Shown piece after piece: positions 35,493-44,251 of a stretch of 64,000 nucleotides of DNA (the first letter of the stretch is position 1; the number at the start of each line of letters is the position of its first letter). The translations under genes and the position numbers were made by a program. The stretch is from PVC group bacterium (lineage in GTDB: Bacteria; Verrucomicrobiota; Kiritimatiellia; CAIKKV01). The notes beneath the pieces were generated by a model. The model had not been told where the DNA came from and did no database searches. It worked only from the letters and a program-made list of their open reading frames with translations. The stretch is from assembly GCA_945898015.1 (NCBI GenBank), contig CAMDGM010000001.1, forward strand, positions 62,001 to 126,000. Direction: 5' to 3'.

Positions 35493-36211
35493 TCCTCCCG
35501 CTCCTCGCCGGAGCGACCGCCTGTTGGCTCCACTTCGCCCCGCCCATCAAAACGGCCGACGAACTGCGCCTGCGCATGGAGCTGCCGGCCGAACTCGGGC
35601 CCTATGACAGCCAGGTGCTCCTCCATTGCCAAAACGACCCCTGCCGCCGGTCATTTCCGGTTTCCTCCGAAACCGCTTTGAAGGAGTGCCCCGCCTGCGG
35701 GGGCCTCCTGTCGCCAATCGCCCGGAGCGAGCGGGACCTGCTTCCCGCGGACACGCGGATTGCCCGGCGCCTTTATCATATGCCGGGGGGCCAAAGCTAC
35801 ACCGTCACCATCGTGCTGGCGGGCGCCGATCCCCGCAGCATTCACCGTCCCCAGCAATGCCTGCCCGCCCAAGGTTACGCCATTGAACGCCAACACGCAG
35901 AAACGCTGAGCCTCACGCCCCGCCGAAACTTGACACTCGCCGTCATCGACTCCCGGCGGGGCTCGGATCCCTCTGCCCGGTTCGGATTCGCCTACTGGTT
36001 CGTGGGCCCCCACCTGGAAACACATTCGCATTATGTGCGACTGTTCTGGACCACCTACGACCATCTCTTCCGCAACAAGGTCTCCCGGTGGGCCTACGTC
36101 GCGATCGCCGCCAGTGAACCGCTCAACACTCCGGAAAGCCTGGAGCGCCTAGCCTCCCTTCTCCGGCTCCTGATGCCAGCCATCGAACTCCCCGCCCGAT
36201 CCCCGTCATGA
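35447..36211 (+). CDS. EpsI-like (DUF3485) exosortase-associated protein with four-cysteine insertion
   Basis: A 254-residue protein with one N-terminal membrane segment. IHRPQQCLPAQGY matches the HxPExCLPxxGW motif of EpsI/DUF3485, which accompanies many exosortases. Unusually, between the membrane segment and that motif lie LHCQNDPCRRSF and ECPACGGLL, a C-x4-C-x14-C-x2-C pattern resembling a zinc ribbon. The track ORF begins at 34562 in the exosortase's shadow frame; the true start is ATG 35447. It overlaps the exosortase by 46 nt and the DUF362 gene by ATGA. Confidence 0.85.
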   Translation: MLHTPFQAPRAAALLILPLLAGATACWLHFAPPIKTADELRLRMELPAELGPYDSQVLLHCQNDPCRRSFPVSSETALKECPACGGLLSPIARSERDLLPADTRIARRLYHMPGGQSYTVTIVLAGADPRSIHRPQQCLPAQGYAIERQHAETLSLTPRRNLTLAVIDSRRGSDPSARFGFAYWFVGPHLETHSHYVRLFWTTYDHLFRNKVSRWAYVAIAASEPLNTPESLERLASLLRLLMPAIELPARSPS

Positions 36212-37344
36212 CATCCGTCTCCTTCATCCCCTGCCCCTCCTATGCCCAGGCGCCCGACGCGGTCCGTCGGGCCGTGGAATCGCTCGGCAGCCTCACCCCT
36301 TTTTTCCGGCCCGGCCAGCGGGTTCTCATCAAGCCCAATCTCCTGGCGGATGCCTTTCCCGATCAGGCGGTCACCACGCATCCCGAAATCGCCCGGGCCG
36401 TCATACGTCTGGCCCGGGAAGCCGGCGCCCATCCCGCCGTTGGAGACAGTCCCGCCGGCGCCCTGCGCGTCACCGACGTGTGGGAAAAAACCGGGTTCCG
36501 CGCGCTCTGCGAGCAGGAATCCGTCCCCTTGCTCAATCTGGAACAAACCGGCTCCACCGCGTTCTCCTGCGGCGCCGTGTCCTTCACCGTGGCCAAACCG
36601 GTGCTCGAGGCTGATCTCGTGGTGAACCTGCCTAAAGTCAAAACCCATTCCCTGACCGTCCTGACGGCGGGCGTGAAAAACCTCTACGGCACGCTGCCCG
36701 GCTTCCAGAAGGCCAACCTGCACGCTGCCTTTCCGACCCCCTCCGATATGGGCCGACTGTTAGCCCGTATCACGGAAATCGTTAAACCCGGCCTGACCAT
36801 CGCGGACGGCGTAATCGGCATGGACGGCAATGGCCCGTCGGGCGGAGAACCGGTCAACCTCGGATTCGTGGCCGCGTCAACCGACCCCGTATCCCTCGAC
36901 GCCGCCCTGTGTCAAGTCCTAGGCATTCCCCTGGCCGCCGTTCCCTGGTTCCAGCACTTTTCCCGGGAGCGAAGCACCTCGATTTCCCTGACCGGCCAAC
37001 CCCCCGCCCCGGGCTCACTCCGCTTCCGGTTGCCCGGAACCTGGAGAAACCGGCTGATTCCCCGATTTTTGGTGCGCCTGCTGGCGCCGCTGCTATGGGT
37101 CCGGCCCGTCGTGGATTCAACCCGGTGCATCCAGTGCGGTCGTTGCGCCTCGGCCTGTCCAACCCGGGCGCTAGCGTTCAAAACAAACACCACTCCCCGC
37201 CTGCACGGACAGATTTGCATCGGCTGCTGCTGTTGCCATGAACTCTGCCCGGTGAAAGCAATCCACATGACGGAAAGCTGGCTGATGCGCCGGATCAGCC
37301 ACGGACGACTCACCTCGACCCCGCCTTCGGAGGCTCACTCGTGA
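36208..37344 (+). CDS. DUF362 protein with two C-terminal [4Fe-4S] ferredoxin motifs
   Basis: A 378-residue protein. Residues 1-270 are DUF362 (VLIKPNLLADAFPDQAVTTH, VVNLPKVKTHSLTVLTAGVK, VSLDAALCQVLGIP); the C-terminal 80 residues contain CIQCGRCASACP and CIGCCCCHELCP, full ligands for two [4Fe-4S] clusters. A redox role is likely; the substrate is unknown. It is coupled by ATGA to the EpsI-like gene and by GTGA to the acyltransferase, so it belongs to the exosortase operon. Compare the ferredoxin-less DUF362 protein at 2.6 kb. Confidence 0.9.
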   Translation: MTSVSFIPCPSYAQAPDAVRRAVESLGSLTPFFRPGQRVLIKPNLLADAFPDQAVTTHPEIARAVIRLAREAGAHPAVGDSPAGALRVTDVWEKTGFRALCEQESVPLLNLEQTGSTAFSCGAVSFTVAKPVLEADLVVNLPKVKTHSLTVLTAGVKNLYGTLPGFQKANLHAAFPTPSDMGRLLARITEIVKPGLTIADGVIGMDGNGPSGGEPVNLGFVAASTDPVSLDAALCQVLGIPLAAVPWFQHFSRERSTSISLTGQPPAPGSLRFRLPGTWRNRLIPRFLVRLLAPLLWVRPVVDSTRCIQCGRCASACPTRALAFKTNTTPRLHGQICIGCCCCHELCPVKAIHMTESWLMRRISHGRLTSTPPSEAHS

Positions 37345-38267
37345 TCCAACTCAAACACCGGCTCGAATTCATCGCCGTGCTGCTCCTGAAGCGTGCCGCA
37401 AACATCCTCCCCTACCGGGCCGCCCTCGTGCTCGGCTGGTTTCTGGCGCTCCTCGGGTTTTACGGGTTGCGATTCCGACGCGCCGAGGCTATCCGCCGGA
37501 TTCGATCCGTCTTCGGAGAATCCTGCACCCCCGCCCGGGCCAAGGCCATCGCCTGGGAAGCTTTCCGGAACTTCATCTTCACCGCCATCGAATCGATGCG
37601 GGGCGAACGGGTGGACGCCGCCTGGCTCCAGGCGCAGGTAGACGATCGCGGCATGTTCCAGGTCATGCAGACGAGAACCGCCGCCGGAAACGGCGCAGTC
37701 GTGGCCCTTCCGCATATGGGTTCCTGGGAACTGGCTGGCGCCGCATACCGGGTCATGCACATCCCGCTCTTCTCGATCGCAGCCAAACAAAAGAACCCTT
37801 ACTTCAATGAGTATCTCAACCAGCAGCGGGCCCGCTCGGGAATCGAAATCCTGGTACGGGGAGAAAACTCGCTCAAACTGGTCCTGCGGAACCTGAAGCA
37901 GGGAAAATGCTTCGCCATCCTGCCCGATGTACGCATGCCCACTCCCGCCCTGGTTGTCCCTTTCCTGGGCGCCATGGCCAATGTGGGCGGGGGCATGGCC
38001 CTGTTCGCGCGGCAGGCCAATGTCCCGATCTACCCGACCGTTCTGACCCGGCAGGGCTGGTTCCGGCACACCTTCAACCTGCTCGACCCCATTTCCCCCG
38101 ATTCAACGCTGTCTCGGGACGACGACATGCGCCGCATGACACGCGACGTTTTCGCCCGCTTTGACCAAGCCATCCGGGATAATCCCGGCCAATGGTTCTG
38201 GTACAATAAACGCTGGATCCTGGACCCGGTGAATCCGGCTCCCGCAGCCTCAGAGCCGCCAATATAA
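37341..38267 (+). CDS. Lysophospholipid acyltransferase family protein, LpxL/HtrB-like
   Basis: A 308-residue acyltransferase with an N-terminal membrane segment. PHMGSWELAG gives the H-x4-E catalytic motif of the LpxL/LpxM family, and FAILPDVRMPTPALVVPFLG the second conserved block; QWFWYNKRW near the C-terminus matches the usual WxxRRW-like ending. LpxL enzymes add secondary acyl chains to lipid A; here the acceptor could be another lipid linked to the exosortase system. The GTG start follows GGAGG and overlaps the upstream stop. Its last 18 bases overlap the convergent dehydrogenase gene. Confidence 0.86.
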   Translation: MIQLKHRLEFIAVLLLKRAANILPYRAALVLGWFLALLGFYGLRFRRAEAIRRIRSVFGESCTPARAKAIAWEAFRNFIFTAIESMRGERVDAAWLQAQVDDRGMFQVMQTRTAAGNGAVVALPHMGSWELAGAAYRVMHIPLFSIAAKQKNPYFNEYLNQQRARSGIEILVRGENSLKLVLRNLKQGKCFAILPDVRMPTPALVVPFLGAMANVGGGMALFARQANVPIYPTVLTRQGWFRHTFNLLDPISPDSTLSRDDDMRRMTRDVFARFDQAIRDNPGQWFWYNKRWILDPVNPAPAASEPPI

Positions 38268-39533
38268 AAAGCCGGGTGGCACCGCGCGTGGATCGAGCGC
38301 GGACTTGACATCCACCACCACCCCGCCGGCGCCCAAGCCCGCCAGCAGAGCCTCTATCGGCTGCGCCAGGTAGGCCTTGTGCGGCACCGCGAGAACGATG
38401 GCGTCCAGATCCTTCCACGTGTCCCGATCCGTCAGGCGGATTTTATACTCCCGCCAGGCTTCCTCCGCCTCCCCCAGCGGATCGTGCACCAGGCACTCTG
38501 CGCCAAACTCGTTCAACTCAGAAATAATATCCGGCACCCGGCTGTTCCTGAGGTCCCTCACGTTCTCCTTGAACGACAGGCCTAGGACGCCGATTCGCGC
38601 ACCGCGAATGGCCCGCCCCTGCCGGGCCAGGAGCTTGAGCGTTTTCTGGGCAATCCACGTGCCCATGCTGTCATTGATGCGCCGGCCGGATAGAATCACC
38701 TGCGGGTGATACCCTAGCTCCTCGGCCTTCCAGGTCAGGTAGTAGGGGTCCACGCCAATGCAATGCCCTCCCACCAGACCCGGCCGGAACGGAAGGAAAT
38801 TCCACTTTGTACCGGCCGCCGCCAGCACATCGGAGGTGGAGATCCCGATCCGGTCAAAGATCAGCGAAAGCTCGTTCATCAGCGCAATATTCAAGTCACG
38901 CTGCGTGTTCTCAATCACCTTCGCCGCCTCGGCCACCTTAATCGAGGGCGCGCGATGCAAACCCGCTTTCGCCACGGTGCCATAAACCGCCGCCACACGC
39001 GCCAGGGATGCCGGATCCTCCCCCGCCACCACCTTGATCACCCGGGCCAGCGAATGCTCCTGGTCGCCGGGATTGATCCGCTCCGGAGAATAGCCCAGCT
39101 TGAAATCCTGGCCTTGGGTCAGCCCTGAAACCCGCGCCAGAATGGGCCCGCAAAACTCCTCCGTAACCCCCGGATAAACCGTGGACTCGAACACGACGAG
39201 CCCACCGGGCCGGAGCACCTTGCCGACCAGTTCAGAGGCCGAACGCAACGGCGTCAAGTCAGGCTGCCTCGCCTTGTCCACGGGGGTGGGCACCGCCACA
39301 ATGAAAAAGGTGCGGTCCTTCAAATCTTCCGGGTCTGAGGAAACCCGGAGCGTGGACGCTTTCAATTCATCCGCGCCGATTTCCCCGGCCGGATCCACGC
39401 CGCGCCGAAGCGCCTCCACCTTCCGCGCGTGGATATCGAACCCTACGACATCCGGATACTCGCGCGCCAGGCCCAGCGCCAGCGGCAAACCCACATAGCC
39501 CAACCCCAACACCGCAATCCGCTCTTCGTTCAT
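38250..39533 (-). CDS. Nucleotide-sugar dehydrogenase (WecC/TviB/WbpO family)
   Basis: A 427-residue UDP-sugar 6-dehydrogenase. IAVLGLGYVGLPLALGLA binds NAD, VVFESTVYPGVTEEFC and KLGYSPERINPGD form the substrate domain, and GLVGGHCIGVDPYYLTWKA contains the catalytic cysteine. The pattern fits UDP-N-acetylhexosamine dehydrogenases such as WecC, TviB or WbpO rather than UDP-glucose dehydrogenase. GGAGGAACC precedes the start. It could pair with the epimerase at 30.5 kb, as TviB/TviC do. ATGA couples it to the secreted protein gene upstream. Confidence 0.93.
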   Translation of the reverse strand: MNEERIAVLGLGYVGLPLALGLAREYPDVVGFDIHARKVEALRRGVDPAGEIGADELKASTLRVSSDPEDLKDRTFFIVAVPTPVDKARQPDLTPLRSASELVGKVLRPGGLVVFESTVYPGVTEEFCGPILARVSGLTQGQDFKLGYSPERINPGDQEHSLARVIKVVAGEDPASLARVAAVYGTVAKAGLHRAPSIKVAEAAKVIENTQRDLNIALMNELSLIFDRIGISTSDVLAAAGTKWNFLPFRPGLVGGHCIGVDPYYLTWKAEELGYHPQVILSGRRINDSMGTWIAQKTLKLLARQGRAIRGARIGVLGLSFKENVRDLRNSRVPDIISELNEFGAECLVHDPLGEAEEAWREYKIRLTDRDTWKDLDAIVLAVPHKAYLAQPIEALLAGLGAGGVVVDVKSALDPRAVPPGFLYWRL

Positions 39534-40822
39534 GGTTCCTCCGGCAATAATAGAAACGTCACTTCCGTGTCAATCGCCTCATACGCCACCGCCTGAATGA
39601 TGCCCGACGGGGGAAACAGCCGGATCGGATACCCTTCAACCGCGACGCAAGCATCCCCAAAACTCCAGCCCAACGGTATATTGAGCAGGTTGTCCGACGC
39701 CGGCTGCCAGGCCGGGTCCGGATGCTCACCACATAAATTGATGACCCTATTCTTCTTCTCGCGGAACAGGACCGGACCCTCGGGCTCAACGCCATGATAC
39801 CCAAGCCGCAACACCAACGCCCCGTCCGGCGTGTTCGCCGCAAAAGACTGGCGCTGAGCTTCCAGAAAAAGATGCAGTTGTATCGCCTTCGCCCAATCCG
39901 CATCCTCGCGTTTGCCCACATACGCCTCCGGCATGTGGCCAGCCCAAGCCACAATCGTGTGGCGACCGGCATTGCGTTCCGCCGCAATCAATCCGGCGGC
40001 CCGGACCAGGGCCTCTCCCTGTTCTACCCGCAAGCGGCGAACCATCCCCCGGATCGCCGCCACATACGCGCGAGCGAGAACACCCGGAGCCTGGGGCGAC
40101 ATGGTGAAATCATCATGGAACTGCTGCTTGCCCAGATACTTGTTTCCCCACTCTTTTCCGTCAGGATAACTATACGATTTCCACATGCACGGCGTTTTTC
40201 CCCGACGGGTCAGGGCTCCAACCGTTTCCGCCATCAGCATCCACCCATGCAAGGCGTTCGCCACATGATTCAGATGACCGGCGCGCACCCCGCCGGGGAG
40301 GACAACCACCCGGTCCTCCTCCCCATACCCGGTATCAAAAAAAACATCGCTTGCCCCCGCCACCGAAGCCAGTCCGGAATGAGAACGCGGACCAAACCCC
40401 ACAATCCAGCAACCTCGGGCGGCTTCATTCGTCAGGAGCGCACGGTCACGATCCCAAGGAGGCGAGTCAAACCCGATAAAGGCCACATCATTCGATTTCT
40501 CGGAAGCCGGACGGTCCTTTCTCCAGACCCGATCGAATCCCATGTTTACAAATCCGCCGGACCGCCCGTATATTTCGGGCCCCAGGCACTGGTTGTTCCA
40601 CCAGGCTCCAAAAGCGCCGCCCTTCACATGACGCTCGGCGATAATTTCCGCCGCCGCCGTATATCGAGCGATATCCTTTTCTGCCGTCTCGCAAAGCTCC
40701 AGCACGGCATCCAGATAACGGGAAGAAAAGGCCAAAGCGGGCGGTGTCTCAGCTGCGAGGGCGGGAACGATGAAAGCTAAAGCCATCAACAGGACCGCTG
40801 GGCTTTGTCTTTTTAAATGCAT
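39530..40822 (-). CDS. Secreted protein with SIS-like fold, function unknown
   Basis: A 430-residue protein beginning MHLKRQSPAVLLMALAFIVP, a clear signal peptide with likely cleavage after ALAA. The mature part, with LELCETAEKDIARYTAAAEI followed by Rossmann-like strands (DVAFIGFDSPPWDRD, GCWIVGFGPRSHSG) and LNHVANALHGWMLMAETVGA, recalls sugar-isomerase (SIS) domains, which are normally cytoplasmic. This resemblance is by eye and uncertain. Start 40822 was chosen for the signal peptide; the track start adds a cysteine-rich artefact. It overlaps xylulokinase by 10 nt, implying a sugar-related role. Confidence 0.72.
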   Translation of the reverse strand: MHLKRQSPAVLLMALAFIVPALAAETPPALAFSSRYLDAVLELCETAEKDIARYTAAAEIIAERHVKGGAFGAWWNNQCLGPEIYGRSGGFVNMGFDRVWRKDRPASEKSNDVAFIGFDSPPWDRDRALLTNEAARGCWIVGFGPRSHSGLASVAGASDVFFDTGYGEEDRVVVLPGGVRAGHLNHVANALHGWMLMAETVGALTRRGKTPCMWKSYSYPDGKEWGNKYLGKQQFHDDFTMSPQAPGVLARAYVAAIRGMVRRLRVEQGEALVRAAGLIAAERNAGRHTIVAWAGHMPEAYVGKREDADWAKAIQLHLFLEAQRQSFAANTPDGALVLRLGYHGVEPEGPVLFREKKNRVINLCGEHPDPAWQPASDNLLNIPLGWSFGDACVAVEGYPIRLFPPSGIIQAVAYEAIDTEVTFLLLPEEP

Positions 40823-42414
40823 GCCGTCACTCGCTTTTCCAACTCCGCATATTTCAACAGGCTTTGCGTATAAACCGCATGGGCAGCAGCATCCGGATCC
40901 GCGGCCTTCGTGGCGCCCGGAACCGCGGCCACCACTTCCGCAAACGGAACAAACGCCTTTTTCTCGGCGCATCGCCAGCCATGACAGGCCCGATAGGCCG
41001 CGCCCAGGGCCGCCGAGTTCGGCACATCCCCGCGGAACACGGGAACGCCGAAGACGTCCGCCATGACTCGCAGGACGGCCGGATTCACCGAGGCCCCGCC
41101 CGTGGCCAGGATGGTGGCCGGCGCGATCCCGACCGCACTCGCATGTAAACGCATAGAAAGGAACTGCCCCTCCAGCACGGCACGGGCTTCCACCTCCGGA
41201 GAAAACTCTGAAACCGGCTCGCCTTCAGGCCCAAAACGAAAGGTCCCGGCCTTCAGGATCGGCGGCGTAATCTCCGGCTCCCGGATGTAAAACCCGATCC
41301 GGCCCCCATTGCCCGGCGCTGTCCGCGCCACCAGAGCGCCAAACGCATTCCAATTTTCCGCCCGCACGGCCTGCCGCACCGCCTCGCGTGTCAACGAGCC
41401 GTTCTTATAGCAGATCAACGCCATGTATCCGGCCGGATCAATCGGATTGACAAACAGATGCCCCTCACGACCCGACGGCTTCGGATCTGATAAGGCGGCA
41501 AACAAGGTGTCGCTCGTGCCCAGGCTGATGGCAATATCACCCGGACGCCGCAAAGCCAGGCCCGCCAGGCTGCACGGATTGTCGCCCGACGCCGTGATGA
41601 CCGCACACTCCGGGGCAAACCCGTACCGCCGTCGGAATTGCGGCCCGATCCGACCTGCCACGACATGTGACGGAACCGGTTCCCCCAGCCGCTCTGCAAG
41701 GCCCGGCGCCGTCACCTTCAAAGCCCGCGAATCCCAAGCCTTCCGGCGAATGTCGAGCAAGTTCATGCCAGACCCATCGCTCAGGTCGATAGGAGCATAG
41801 TCGCCCATCAGCAAGGTGGCAATAAACGAACTGACCAGGCTGATGCGCTCGGTGGCCTCATAGGCGGCTGCCTGCTCCCTCGCAATTTTAGCAATCTGGT
41901 TGCCGGTAAAACGCTCGTATGCCCGGGATCCTGTCACATTCGCCACCGCCTGCGCTCCCCCGAGCGCCGCCTCGCGGGCGCGGCATTCCGCCGTCGTGCT
42001 CGAGTCCATCCAGACCGGAGACTCTGTCACGGCGAAGACGGCCTCAAGTTGCTCCCGCAGGGTGCGATCCGGACGCAGCGCTTTCAACCGCTTCTGCGCC
42101 CCTTTTTTCCAGTAGACGCTTCCATGCTGCTGCCCGGAAGCCGAAATCGCCGCCACGGCCGCAAAGGGGAAACTCTCCCGTTGAAGACGTTCGAAAAGCA
42201 AGTCCATCGCCGTCACCCAGAGGATCGGCGGCGTCGTCACAGTCAACCCGTCCGCCCCGCGATGTACGCCGCCCTGGGTTCGGAAAGCGGGCAGATCCGC
42301 GTCAAAATTCACGCTGCTCTCGTGGACGATTTTCAGGGCGTCATCCACCGCCACTGCCTTCAGTCCCTGAGTGCTAGAATCCAGTCCCAAAAATAGTCGT
42401 GCTGCCTTCGCCAT
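40813..42414 (-). CDS. xylB: FGGY-family xylulokinase, animal XYLB-like
   Basis: A 533-residue FGGY kinase. FLGLDSSTQGLKAVAVD is the N-terminal ATPase phosphate loop, AISASGQQHGSVYW and CPVWMDSSTT-like SPVWMDSSTTAECR contact the sugar, SLGTSDTLFAAL and ILATGGASVNPAVLRVMADV complete the fold. The text, including SRAYERFTGNQIAKI and DLSDGSGMNLLDI, follows the animal XYLB type more closely than the roughly 490-residue E. coli XylB. It phosphorylates D-xylulose, or a related ketose, to the 5-phosphate. The partner isomerase is not in the window. Confidence 0.9.
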   Translation of the reverse strand: MAKAARLFLGLDSSTQGLKAVAVDDALKIVHESSVNFDADLPAFRTQGGVHRGADGLTVTTPPILWVTAMDLLFERLQRESFPFAAVAAISASGQQHGSVYWKKGAQKRLKALRPDRTLREQLEAVFAVTESPVWMDSSTTAECRAREAALGGAQAVANVTGSRAYERFTGNQIAKIAREQAAAYEATERISLVSSFIATLLMGDYAPIDLSDGSGMNLLDIRRKAWDSRALKVTAPGLAERLGEPVPSHVVAGRIGPQFRRRYGFAPECAVITASGDNPCSLAGLALRRPGDIAISLGTSDTLFAALSDPKPSGREGHLFVNPIDPAGYMALICYKNGSLTREAVRQAVRAENWNAFGALVARTAPGNGGRIGFYIREPEITPPILKAGTFRFGPEGEPVSEFSPEVEARAVLEGQFLSMRLHASAVGIAPATILATGGASVNPAVLRVMADVFGVPVFRGDVPNSAALGAAYRACHGWRCAEKKAFVPFAEVVAAVPGATKAADPDAAAHAVYTQSLLKYAELEKRVTACI

Positions 42415-42442
42415 AACTCACATGCCTTTTATTGCCCGGTTC

Positions 42443-44158
42443 TTACCGAATTTTCCACTCCTGCGCCCGGACACCCTTGGTCGAGGCAAAAACCCATTCC
42501 TGCCGGCCGGCCTTCAACACGGCCCGGGCCGGCTCCACCATCAGCGTGATCGACTCGTCCGGCTTTCGCGCAGCCCACAGATTCGCCAGAAGCAAGGCCT
42601 TTTCCAACCCGTCGCCCCGCCGGAAATTCCACACCTCGTCCGGCTGGGCCAACCGGCCGGTGCCGTCGTAAATGGACTCTTCGAAAAGACCTTGCACCGT
42701 CTGGACCAGGCCCCCGTCGCACAGCTCGCGCGCCATCTCGACGGAAACCGGATTACGATCCAACGCCGCTTTCACAAACGGCGCCGCCTCCGTTCGATTC
42801 AGGTCCCGATACGCATAAAAGGCCATATCCACCATGCGATTCCGGGAGCGAAGGCTGTCCATCTGTTCCAGCATCTCGTCGCGCCGCATGGCGCTGGTCA
42901 GGTCAAGGGGCACCGCATCCGTCTCAAACCGTTTTTCCTCCAGCACGGGAATCCGGGGCGAAACCCTGCAAAACCGGATCAAGGCCTCGATGGCCGCCTG
43001 GGCATTGAGGCAACCACAGGAGAATTGCCCCCGCAAGTCCTCGACATCGCGGGTATTGGACAGGTCGATTTCGCGACTGCGAGAAAACGCTTCCAGGTCG
43101 TTCAAGATGATCCGGTCGGGAATCGGCGAAGGATGGAACAGCTCGCCATCCACCTCGGCCATCAGCTTGTCGCGGGTCTGGTCCGTGAAAAGAAAAGAAC
43201 TGTCCTGCTCATAGGGAAATACCTTCTCGACCCCCACATAGCGGTCTGCCCCCCGGATGGTCCATCGAAGTTGGAAACACTTCTGGAACTCACGGGCGTG
43301 CCGGAGAAAATTACCCAGCAATTCAACGCCAAACCCGGCGCGCAGGAACCCCGATAATTTTTCCCGGAAACGCTGGTAAACCGCCGGATCGATCGTCGCC
43401 CCCTCGAACAGCGTGTGAATATGGCCCGTCTGGTGGCACACGATCGTCACACGCTCATTTTCCAGGGCTCGCCGGGCCTGGGCCGACAGGGCTGTGCCGT
43501 TGAACCACATGGTCTTGGTCACGAGCCTCCGGTTATTGGTCAGCACGCCCTCATCCACATCGATGAAATTCTGGGAGTGCAGCGGCGTGGCCATCATGTA
43601 AATGTCGTTCAGCGGGATATCGGCCACCAGAAACAACGACGAGGCATACAGGGCCGCCAAAGAAACGCATTCCCCCGCGCCCGTGCTGTAGCCGGGTTTG
43701 TGGCGAAAAGCGTCCATGGCTTCCACCGTCTCGGTCTTCCAGTAGGGAATGACATTCCCCTCGTACTTATCCAGGCCGAAATGAGCACGAATGTCGATGT
43801 CGAAATAATATTTATCCCCCTCGTACCCGAACAGCGCGTTCGATTGCCGCAGGGCCGCCTCGTCCAGGTTGCCGTGAAACCGCGCCAATTCCCGTTCCTT
43901 GGTAGTCAGGCCCCACGTGTCCAGGTCCAGGTTGAACGCGTAGTGGTCCATAATGTACTGCTTCAGGCGGGTAATCCGGCGATAGGGTTTCTTTTCCCTT
44001 CTGGAAAACCAAACATCCTCCCGCCACTTCCAAATGCGCGGCGAGAGGATGTTGGCCAAAACCAGCGCGTACATGAGGTCCGGGAAAAGGAAAAGCTCCA
44101 TGTCCGAAAGCGTCACAGCGCAGGACTTTTTCTCCAGACTCAAGGCATCGGTATTCAT
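42443..44158 (-). CDS. Transglutaminase-like (papain fold) domain protein, function unknown
   Basis: A 571-residue soluble-looking protein. Around residue 180, TGAGECVSLAALYASSLF has a cysteine at the head of a helix, followed by TPLHSQNFIDVDEGVLTNNRR with histidine and aspartate, the order of the Cys-His-Asp triad in transglutaminase-like proteases. The rest is unrecognised, with SCGCLNAQAAIEALIRF near residue 395. No signal peptide is visible. No ribosome binding site precedes ATG 44158. It lies 28 nt upstream of xylulokinase. Function not assigned. Confidence 0.7.
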   Translation of the reverse strand: MNTDALSLEKKSCAVTLSDMELFLFPDLMYALVLANILSPRIWKWREDVWFSRREKKPYRRITRLKQYIMDHYAFNLDLDTWGLTTKERELARFHGNLDEAALRQSNALFGYEGDKYYFDIDIRAHFGLDKYEGNVIPYWKTETVEAMDAFRHKPGYSTGAGECVSLAALYASSLFLVADIPLNDIYMMATPLHSQNFIDVDEGVLTNNRRLVTKTMWFNGTALSAQARRALENERVTIVCHQTGHIHTLFEGATIDPAVYQRFREKLSGFLRAGFGVELLGNFLRHAREFQKCFQLRWTIRGADRYVGVEKVFPYEQDSSFLFTDQTRDKLMAEVDGELFHPSPIPDRIILNDLEAFSRSREIDLSNTRDVEDLRGQFSCGCLNAQAAIEALIRFCRVSPRIPVLEEKRFETDAVPLDLTSAMRRDEMLEQMDSLRSRNRMVDMAFYAYRDLNRTEAAPFVKAALDRNPVSVEMARELCDGGLVQTVQGLFEESIYDGTGRLAQPDEVWNFRRGDGLEKALLLANLWAARKPDESITLMVEPARAVLKAGRQEWVFASTKGVRAQEWKIR

Positions 44159-44179
44159 TTGTCAAATACTACCGCGTGC

Positions 44180-44199
44180 CCTCATTCGCCGCAATGAGG
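44180..44199. repeat. 7-bp inverted repeat upstream of the transglutaminase-like gene
   Basis: CCTCATT and AATGAGG flank CGCCGC, a perfect 7-bp inverted repeat with a 6-nt loop, in the 93-base gap between the DUF2490-like gene and the transglutaminase-like gene. It could be an operator or a terminator stem for the former; no T-run follows. Confidence 0.4.
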
Positions 44200-44251
44200 A
44201 AAGCGCCCCGCGTCGAACGCCTTGGACTGTTTTCCCGAAACAACAAAGCCG

